Part shown: positions 46,201 to 56,800 of the stretch, piece after piece
Layout of the letters: each line of letters starts with the position of its first letter
How positions within the stretch are numbered: position 1 is the first letter of the stretch
From: Microglena sp. YARC
Taxonomy: Eukaryota > Chlorophyta > Chlorophyceae > Chlamydomonadales > Chlamydomonadaceae
Assembly (NCBI GenBank): GCA_022414725.1
Contig: CM039465.1
Location: forward strand, 24,545,999 to 24,609,998
Direction of reading: 5' to 3'
DNA length: 64,000 nt
Notes under the pieces: model-generated
Told to the model about the DNA's origin: nothing
Seen by the model: only the letters and a program-made list of their open reading frames with translations
Database searches by the model: none
Made by a program: the position numbers and the translations under genes

Positions 46201-47824
46201 TTATAATAATTAATATAATTTATTTATTATATTTAATTATATTTATTTAAATATGTAATATAATTTATTTATTATATTTAATTATATTTATTTAAATAAT
46301 TAATACAGAATTAAATAAATACGATATAAAATAGAGCAAACTGCGACGTGTGGCTGTCGGCTGCGAGCACCGCCTCCTCCTCACTGGTACGATTTATTTA
46401 TTTATTATATTTATTATAATAATTAATATAATTATTTATTATATTTAATTATATTTATTTAAATATGTAATATAATTTATTTATTATATTTAATTATATT
46501 TATTTAAATAATTAATACAGAATTAAATAAATACGATATAAAATAGAGCAAACTGCGACGTGTGGCTGTCGGCTGCGAGCACCGCCTCCTCCTCACTGGT
46601 ACGATTTATTTATTTATTATATTTATTATAATAATTAATATAATTTATTTATTATATTTAATTATATTTATTTAAATATGTAAATATAATTTATTTATTA
46701 TATTTAATTATATTTTATTTAAATAATTAATACAGAATTAAATAAATACGATATAAAATAGAGCAAACTGCGACGTGTGGCTGTCGGCTGCGAGCACCGC
46801 CTCCTCCTCACTGGTACGATTTATTTATTTATTATATTTATTATAATAATTAATATAATTATTTATATATATTTAATTATATTTATTTAAATATGTAATA
46901 TAATTTATTTATTATATTTAATTATATTTATTTAAATATGTAATATAATTTATTTATTATATTTAATTATATTTATTTAAAATAATTAATTACAGAATTA
47001 AATAAATACGATATAAAATAGAGCAAACTGCGACGTGTGGCTGTCGGCTGCAAGCACGGCCTTCTCCTCACTGGTAGGATTTAAATCTGAATGTAAATAT
47101 AAATTAAAATTTACGCTCATATTTAAATTAAAATTGAGGCTTAAATATAGAGCCTTCGTCTCACTGGCAGGATTTATTTATGTATATTTAATTACAACAA
47201 TTAATGTAGAATTAAATCAGTACAGTATAAAATATAACCAACTGCGCAAACTACGACATGTGGCTGTCGGCTGCGAGCACTGCCTTCTCCTCGCTGGTAG
47301 GATTTAAACCTGAATTTAAATCTAAAATTGAAGCCTTCTCCTCACTGGTAGGTTTTATTTTATTTAATACGATTGATGAATATGTAGTTTAATCAATACG
47401 ATATAAAATATAGCTGCGAGCACCTCCTTCTCACTAGTCGGATTTATTTATTAACATTTAATCTCGCATTTGATCATAAGAATTAAATCATGAATAAAGA
47501 ATACGTTATAAATAAATGCCGTATAAAATAGAACCGATAATGACGAGTGGCTGTCCCCCTTGGCATTTATGTGCAGCCCCCCCCCCCCCCAACACCCAAC
47601 ACCCAACAACCAACACCCACACCCACCCACCCACCCACACACACCCTACACCTCCCCTTGCCATTCATGTGCAGGCACCCCCATTCAGAACAGTCTAGAA
47701 GAGCTGTGGGCCCTGCTTGAGTTTCTCATGCCCTCCCTCTTTGGCGGCGGTGACGACGACGTTTAGGTCGTAACACAGGGCAAGATTGCACCACCCTCTA
47801 CCCCCCCCACCACCACCACCACCA

Positions 47825-47864
<40 letters not shown>

Positions 47865-50800
47865 CACCACCCCTTGCCATTCCTGTGCAGGCACCCCCCT
47901 TCAGAACAGTCTAGAAGAGCTGCGGGCCCTGCTTGAGTTCCTGATGCCCTCTCTCTTTGGCGGTGGTGACGACGACGTTGAGGCTGTACCTCAGGGCGAG
48001 GCTGAACAGGAAGCTGCCGTGGAGCGGTACAAGGCACTACTGGCCCCCTTTATTCTGCGACGGCTCAAATCTGAGGTGGCAACCCAACTGGCCAAGAAGA
48101 AGCATGTGGTGAAGGTAGGTTGTGTTCATCACACACGCACCTATCTACACACCCACAAACCCATTCACCACACGTACATATCTACACACCCTCACACCGA
48201 CATACCCACACACCCATGTACCTACACACCCATATACCCGCATACCCAAGAAGAAGCATGTGGTGAAGGTAGGCGATGACCTGGGCTATTATAGTGTTGG
48301 GTTCATCACACACGCACCTATCTACACACACACCACACGTACCTATCTACACACCCATATACCCATATACCCAAGAAGAAGCATGTGGTGAAGGTAGGCT
48401 ATGACCTGGACTGTTAAAGTGTAGGGGTCATCACACACGCACCTATATAATCCCACACACCACAGGTACCTATCCATACCCATACCCCACACATACCTAT
48501 ACACACCGACACACACACAGACACACACACACACATACGTACCCGAGAATAAGCACAAATCATTACCCCACGCTCACCACACCAGCATGACCAACAGCCA
48601 CTACCCTCCTCACCCCAGGGCTTAGACACGACATCAGAGCAGCATGCTACATACAAAAGGGCAGTTGAATGGACACATATGCACACACCCACACACCCAC
48701 ACCCAGAAACGCTGATCACACCAGCATGACTAACAGGCACTACCCTCTTCACCCCAGGGCTTAGACAGGACACCAGAGCAGCATGCTACATACTGCAGGG
48801 CAGTTAAATGGGCACCCACCCACGCACCCACGCATGCATGCACTCACCCACACATGCTCTCACCCACAAACCCACACCCACGCATATACCACACCACAGA
48901 CGCTCACCACACCAGCATGACTAACAGACACTACCCTCTGCACCCCAGGGCTTAGACATGACATCAGAGCAGCATGCTACGTACCGAAGGGCTGTTAAAT
49001 GGACACACACCCACACACCCACGCATACATGCACTCACCCACACATACTGTCACCCACAAACCCACACCCACACCCACGCATACACCACACCACACACGC
49101 TCACCACACCAGTATGACTAACAGACACTACCCTCTGCACCCCAGGGCTTGGACATGACATCAGAGCAGCATGCTACGTACCGAAGGGCAGTTGAATGGA
49201 CACCCACCCACCCACCCACGCATACATGCACTCACCCACAAACCCACACCCACGCATACACCACACCACACACGCTCACCACACCAGTATGACTAACAGA
49301 CGCTACCCTCTGCACCCCAGGGCTTAGACATGACACCAGAGCAGCATGCCACGTACCGAAGGGCGGTTGAATCGATGAGGAAGGAGGTTGCTGAAGCACA
49401 TAAAGCTGCTCAGAACGCCACCGATGGGAAGCCAGCTAGGTAGGACCTGATGTGGGATGTGTTGTGTAAGGTCGGGATGGGGGGGCGGGGGGCTGGTGAG
49501 GGCTTGGGCATAACGACAGAGCGGCATGCGGTGTTCCGACAGGCAGTTGAGTCGATGAGGAAGGAGCTTGCTGAGGCACATCAAGCTGCTCAGAACGCCA
49601 CCGATAGGAAGCCAGCTAGGTAGGACCTGATGTGGGATGTGTTGTGTAAGGTCGGGATGGGGGGGCAAGGGTGTGAGCGATAACGATCCTCAAATCCCCC
49701 TATTGGACACCACGTTTTCCTCATTGGTTACAATTGGTGGAGTCGGTGAGAGTCTGCTTGGAGCGAATCGTCGCCCAAGCACCCCGAGTTCGACCCCCGC
49801 TAGAACCAAAGCGCAGGTCGTCTGCCTTAGGAAATCTCCTTCGACGGAAGGGCACCTGGCCGGACTGGAAGCCAGCAAGGTAAGTACATTTCATGGTATC
49901 ATTACGTATGTACTTATGTGTAGGCAATGCTTGAGATGGGGGGGCTGGCGAGGGCTTTGACATGACGACAGAGCTGCATGCTGCTTAAAGAAGGGCAGTT
50001 GAGTCGATGAGGAAGGAGGTTGCTAAAGCACATAAAGCTGCCCGGAACGCCACCGATGGGAAGCTAGCAAGGTAAGTACATGTCATGGTATCATTACGCA
50101 TGTACTTATGTGTAGGCAATGCTTGAGATGGGGGGGCTGGCGAGGGCTTTGACATGACGACAGAGCTGCATGCTGCTTAAAGAAGGGCAGTTGAGTCGAT
50201 GAGGAAGGAGGTTGCTAAAGCACATAAAGCTGCCCGGAACGCCACCGATGGGAAGCTAGCAAGGTACGTACATGTCATGGTATCATTACGTATGTACTTA
50301 TGTGTAGGCAATGCTTGAGATGGGGGGGCTGGCGAGGTTTTGGGCAGCGGGTAAGGAAATCGTGACAAAAGGCAGTTGACTCTATGAGGGAGGAGGTTGC
50401 TGAAGCTCATAAAGCTGTCCAGAACGCCACCACCACCGCCGAGAAGCCAGCTAGGTAGCGTTCGATGTGGGATTTGTTGTGGAAGGTAGGGATGGGGGGG
50501 CGGGGGGCTGGCGATGGCTTGGACATGACAACAGCGCGGCATGCTACGTACCAAAGGGCAGTTGAGTCGATGAGGAAGGAGGTTGCTGAAGCTCATGAGG
50601 CTGCTCAGCACGCCACCAACGGGAAGCCAGCGAGGTAGGGTTGATGTGGGATGTGTTGTGGAAGGTATGGATGGGGGTGCGGGGTGCTGGCGAGAGCTTG
50701 GTCATGACGACAGAGAGGCATGCTACGTTCCAAAAGGCATTTGAGTTGATGAGGGAGGAGGTTGCTGAAGCTCGTAAAGGTGCCTGCAGGAAGCCAGCTA

Positions 50801-53800
50801 GTTCCTCCCTACCCCATCCAGCCCTCCCTACCCCCTCCTGCCCTCCCCACCCCATCCAGCCCCCTCACCTCACACACCTACCAGGCACAGGAGCTTTCTC
50901 AAGGGGGCTCCACCGACAAAGCCAAAGCAGAGGCTGAGGTGGCCAAGGGTACTCAGACAGTCACCAAACTCTCCAGCCCTCGTGCCAGCAACATCTTCAC
51001 CCACCCACCCACAGCACACACACACACACCCCTCCCCCCCTCCACCACCCACCACCCACCATGCGCAGGGGCCGCCCCAAGGGCTCCACCAACAAGGCCA
51101 AGGCAGAGGCCGAGGCGGCCAAGGGTAGTCAGACTCCAAACCAAGGGTCACCAAACTCTCCAGCTCTCGATTCAACATCTTCACCCACAGCACCCACACC
51201 CACACACCTTTCTCCCCCCACACACCCCCACACACCACCCCATCCTTCCCTCCCCACCCCATGCAGCCCTCTCACCCCACACACCTCCCACGCACAGGGG
51301 CTGCCCCAAGGGCTCCACTAACAAGGCCAAGGCAGAGGCCGAAGCTGCCAAGGGTACTCAGACGGTCACCAAACTCTCCAGCTCTCGTGTCAGCAACATC
51401 TTCAACCACCCACCTACAGCACACACACACGCCCCTTCCCCCCTCCACTACCACCACCACCCACCACCCACCATGCGCAGGGGCCACCCCAAGGGCTCCA
51501 CCAACAAGGCCAAGGCAGAGGCCGAAGCTGCCAAGGGTACTCAGACGGTCACCAAACTCTCCAGCCCTCGTGCCAGCAACATCTTCACCCACCCACACAC
51601 AGCACACACACACACACCCCTCCCCCCCTCCACTACCACCACCACCCAACATGCGCAGGGGCCGCCCCAAGGGCTCCACCAACTAAGCCAAGACAGAGGC
51701 CGAGGCGGCCAAGGGTAGTCAGACACCAAAACAAGGGTCACCAAACTCTCCAGCTCTCGATTCAACATCTTCACCCACAGCACACAAACACACCTTTCTC
51801 TCCCGACACACCACCACCAGACACCAGACACCAACCCCTCCCCTCCCACCACCACCCCATGCAGCCCTCTCACCCCACCCACCTCCCACGCACAGGGGCT
51901 GCCCCAAGGGCTCCACCAACAAGGCCAAGGCAGAGGCCGAAGCAGCCAAGGGTTGTCAGACACCAAACCAAGGGTCACCAAACTCTCAAGCTCTCGAGGT
52001 TAACAACATCGTTACCCATCTACAGCACACACACTCACCTTTCTCTCCCCACACACCACCGCCCCCCACCCCTTCCTCCACTCCCACCACCACTCCCTAT
52101 CACCCCATCCAGCCCTCCCACCACCAATCCCTTCCTCCCTCCCACCACCACCCCCTATCACCCCATCCAGCCCTCCCACCCCACCCCTTCCTCCCTCCCA
52201 CCACCACCCCTCTCTCACCCCATCCAGCCCTCCCACCACCACCCCCTCTCACCCCATCCAGCCCTCCCACCCCACCCCTTCCTTCCTCCCACCACCACCC
52301 CTCTCACCCCATCCAGCCCTCCCACCCCACCCTTCCTCCCTCCCACCACCACCCCCCTCTCACCCCATCCAGCCCTCCCACCCCCACCCCTTCCTCCCTC
52401 CCACCAGCCACCACCCTCTCACCCCATCCAGCCCTCCCACCCCACCCCTTCCGCCCTCCCACCACCACCCCCCCTCTCACCCAATCCAGCCCTCCCCCCC
52501 CCCCCTTCCTCCCTCCACCACTACCCCCCTCTCACCCCATCCAGCCCTCCCACCACCACCCTCCTCTCACCCCATCCAGCCCTCCCCCCCCCCCCCTTCC
52601 TCCCCCCCCCCCCCCCCTCCTCTCACCCCATCCAGCCCTCCCACCCCCTGCTTCCTCCCTCCCACCCCCCCCCTTCCTCCCTCCCTCCCACCACCACCCC
52701 CTCTCACCCCATCCAGCCTCTCCCACCCCCACCCCTTCCTCCCTCCCACCAGCCACCACCCTCTCACCTCATCCAGCCCTCCCACCCCACCCCTTCCGCC
52801 CTCCGCACCACCAGCCCCTCTCACGCCAATCCAGCCTCCCACCACCACCCCCCTCTTCACCCCATCCAGCCCTCCCACCCACCCCTTCCTCCTCCCACCA
52901 CCACCCCCTCTCACCCCATCCAGCCCTCCCACCCCACCCCTTCCTCCCTCCCACCACACCCCCTCTCACCCCATCCAGCCCTCCCACCCACCCTTCCTCC
53001 CTCCCACCACCACCCCTCTCACCCCATCCAGCCCTCCCACCCCACCCCTTCCTCCCTCCCACCACCACCCCCTCTCACCCCATCCAGCCCTCCCCCCCCC
53101 CCCCCCCCCCCCCCCTTCCTCCCTCCCCCCCCCTCTCCTCTCACCCCATCAGCCCTCCCACCCCCCTGCTTCCTCCCTCCCACCCCCCCCTTCCTCCTTC
53201 CCACCACCACCCCCCTCTCACCCATCCAGCCCTCCCACCCCCCCCTTCCTCCCTCCCACCACCACCCCTCTCACCCCATCCAGCCCTCCACCACCACCAC
53301 CCTCTCACCCCATCCAGCCCTCCACCATTACCACCCTCTCATCCCATCCAGCCCTCCCACCCCATCCAACCCTCTCACCCTCTCGCCTCGCAGGGGCCGC
53401 CCCAAGGGCTCCACCAACAAAGCCAAGGCAGAGGCCGAGGCGGCCAAGGGCACTCAGACGGTCACCAAACTTTCTAGCTCTCGTGTAAACAACATCTTCA
53501 CCCACCTCCGAAAGGTGGCCCAGCACCCGCTGCTGGTGCGCAACCGATACACCGATGAAGACGTGTACGAGATGGCCCAGGTGGCCTCCTCACAAGGCCT
53601 GTATGCCGGCAATTGCAGCATGGAGCGTGTGCAAAAGGAGATGATGGAATACAATGACCATGCACTGCACCGGTTTGCGGGTACGTACTTCGTGTGTGTT
53701 TGAGTGATTGAGGGAGTGTGTGAGTGTGTGGGGGTGTTTGTTGGGGGGTGAGGGGGGGGCTTGGTATGGTATGGCAATTGCAGTATGGACGTGTGTATAA

Positions 53801-56800
53801 AGAGATTATGGAGTACAATGACCATGCACTGCACCGGTTTGCGGGTACGTACTTAGTGTGTGTGTGAGTGATTGAGGGAGTGTGTGGGGGTGTTTGTTGG
53901 GGGGGTGAGGGGGGGGGGGGGGGGGGGGCTTGGTATGGTATGGCAACTGCAGCATGGAGCGTGTGCATAAGGAGATGATGGAGTACACTGACCATGCACT
54001 GCACCGGTTTGCAGGCACCTGCATGGGTTTGTGCTTTTGTGTGCATACTTGTGTGTGTTTGGGGGTGTGCGTGTGTATGCTTGTGTGTGTGTGGCCAGGC
54101 CGTCTCGTCGCAAGGACTGTATGCCGGTAACTGCAGCATGGAGCGTGTGCAGTAGGAGATGATGATTGAGTACAATGACCATGCACTGCAGCGGTTTGCG
54201 GGTACGTGCATGGGTGTGTGCTTGTGTGTGTGCGTGTGCATGCTTGTGTACGAGATGGCCCAGGTTGCCTCCTGGCAAGGACTGTATGCCGGCAACTGCG
54301 GCATGGAGCGTGTGCATCAGGTGGTGATGGAGTATGATGACCATGCACTGCACCGGTTTGCAGGTACGTGCATGGGTGTGTGCTTTTGTGTGTGCGCGTG
54401 TGTGCATTCTTGTGTGTGTGTGGCCAGGTGGCCTCGTCGCAAGGTCTGTACGCTGGCAACTGCAGCATGGAGCGTGTGCATAAGGAGATGATGATGGAGT
54501 ATAATGACCACGCACTTCACCGGTTTGCGGGTACGTGCATGGGTGTGTGCGTACATGTGTGTGTGCGTGTGTGCATGCTTATGTGTGTGTGTGGCCGATG
54601 CAAGGATTGTATGCCGGCAACTGCAGCATGGCGCGTGTGCATGAGGAGATGATGATGAAGTACAATGACCACGCACTGCACCGGTTTGCATGTTCGTACA
54701 TGGTTTAGAGTGTGTTAGTGTGAGTGCGTGCGTGTGTGCGAGCAACTGTATTCCTCTCCCAGCACCGGCATTTGTCCCTGCAATCATTAAGTGAAAGCGC
54801 CAATGGCTGCCGCCTCAACGGTGGTGCCGCTGAGCTCTAATGTCTAGGGACCAGCATCTCATATGATGTATGGGTAATGGTTCTGTCTAACTATTCTGTC
54901 TAACTATGAATAAGTCTAGTGCCCCCTAGCAGGCATGATCAACACGACCAAAATGTACTGGTCATCTGCCACCACATGCACATGACCAACCTCATTTGAA
55001 GACGAATGGTGTCAATATCACTGGGTGTATGGGTAATGGTTCTGCCTAACTATTAATAAGCCAAGTGCCCCCCTAGCAGACATGATCAGTACGACCAATA
55101 GCAGCTGGTCATCTGCCACCACATGCACATGAGTTGGGACCGGCATATCATATGATGTTGACCAAAGGCGGGTATGATATTGTATGATGACATGATATCA
55201 TTGCAGCATATGATATTATATATGGTAAATAAATGGTAACTTTGGCCTAGCCAAATTGCTGGCATCATATGATATCATATGATGACATGATATCATATTG
55301 CCATTCACTACTAATGGCGCGTTTATCGCATTGTTTCTTCATCTCGGTCATCTCGGCCCAGGACACGAGTGAGTGCATGAGTGTGCACACATGTGTCACC
55401 TACCCATCCCCCTACCCTACACCCACCCCCTGCATTCACCCACCCACCCATCCCACACGCCACACTCCCCCCCCCCTCCCTACCCCCTGCAGTCACCTTC
55501 TCCAAGTGCCTGAGCAAGTTCATTCTGCCACCTCATGCCTCATGTCCTCCACCCCCCCATGCCAACCCCCACCGGCACCCCCGCCCTCACCCCCACACAC
55601 ACCCACTTTCACCCCCGACCTCACCCACCTTCACCCCCCCCACCCCACCTCACCCCACCTCACACCCCCCCACCCCCCACCCCACCCCACCCCACCCCAT
55701 GCCATCCCCCACCTCCACCCCACCTTCACCACCGCCCACCCACCTTCACCCTTGCCCTCCCCCACTCATACCCCCCCCCACTCCCCCCCACACCACCCCC
55801 CTCCCCACCCCCTGCAGTCACCTACCCCAAGTACCTGGGCAAGTTCATCCTGCCCACCTCATGCCTCATGTCCTCCACCAAGCTTGTGTACCTACAAGAG
55901 CTCCTTCCCAAGCTCAAGGCAGACGGTAGCCGCGTGTTACTGTTCAGCCAATGGACAACAGTGCTAGATGTGTTGGAGTGGTTCATGGACCTCCAGGGCC
56001 TAAGCTACGTGCGGCTGGATGGCGACACCATGGTAGGTGCTGCTTGGATGTGTGTGGTGGTGTGTGTGTGTGTGGGGGGGGGTGGGGGGGGGGTAGCCGC
56101 GTATTACTGTTTCAGCCAATAAGGCACAGTGCTGGATGTGTTTGGAGTGGTTCATGGACCTCCAGGGCCTGAGCTACGTGCGGTTGGATGGGGACAAAAT
56201 GGTGGGTGCTGCTTGGGTGTGTGTGTGGTGGTGGTGTGGGGGGGGAGGTGAGGTGGGAGGGGCAGCCGCGTGCTGCTGTTCAGCCAATGTACCACAGTGC
56301 TGGACATGTTGGAGTGGTTCATGAACCTCCAGGGCCTAAGCTACGTGCGGTTGGATGGCGACACCTTGGTGGGTGGGGCTTGGGGGTGCGTGTAGTGGTG
56401 GTGTGTGTGTGTGTTAGGGGGGGGGGGGGGGGTGAGGTGGAAGGGGTAGTCGCGTGTTGCTGTTCAGCTGATGTATTATTGTGCTATATGTGTTGGAGTG
56501 ATTCATTGACCTCAAGGGCCTAAGCTACTTGCGGCTGGATGGCGTTTGACTTGATGGGGACACCATGGTGGGTGCTGCTTGTTTATCTATAACCCCCAAC
56601 CCTTATCTCTATCCACCCCCAACCCTAGCCCACAGGTTTGAGAAGCGACTCACTTCAGTGGACCAGGTCAACGACGCTTATCCATGTTGACCCTAAACCC
56701 TACCCCCAAAGCACTAATCCCTAAACACTAACCCCCTAACACTAACCCCAAGCACTAACCCCGAACAATAACCCCTAACACTATCCAGAACTTGACGAGC

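Larger units (their letters stand above)
49440..50806 (+). repeat. Exon 10 whole and partial copies (gene B)
   Basis: Copies begin near 49501, 49955, 50147, 50330, 50515 and 50692. The first is fully open (see exon 10b). Two (49955, 50147) share an in-frame TAA. The one at 50515 is open but lacks AG before it. The last lacks a donor. Confidence 0.88.

Noticed and set aside
44022..47075. Could the regular 213-bp array be a CRISPR or centromeric satellite?
   Set aside because: The unit contains the gene's own exon end and donor and is AT-rich spacer otherwise; there are no variable spacers and the host is eukaryotic.
51859..53393. Proline-rich N-terminal extension continuous with gene B exon 11
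   Set aside because: The frame is C-rich satellite; the exon 11 acceptor and phase with exon 10 explain the coding start.
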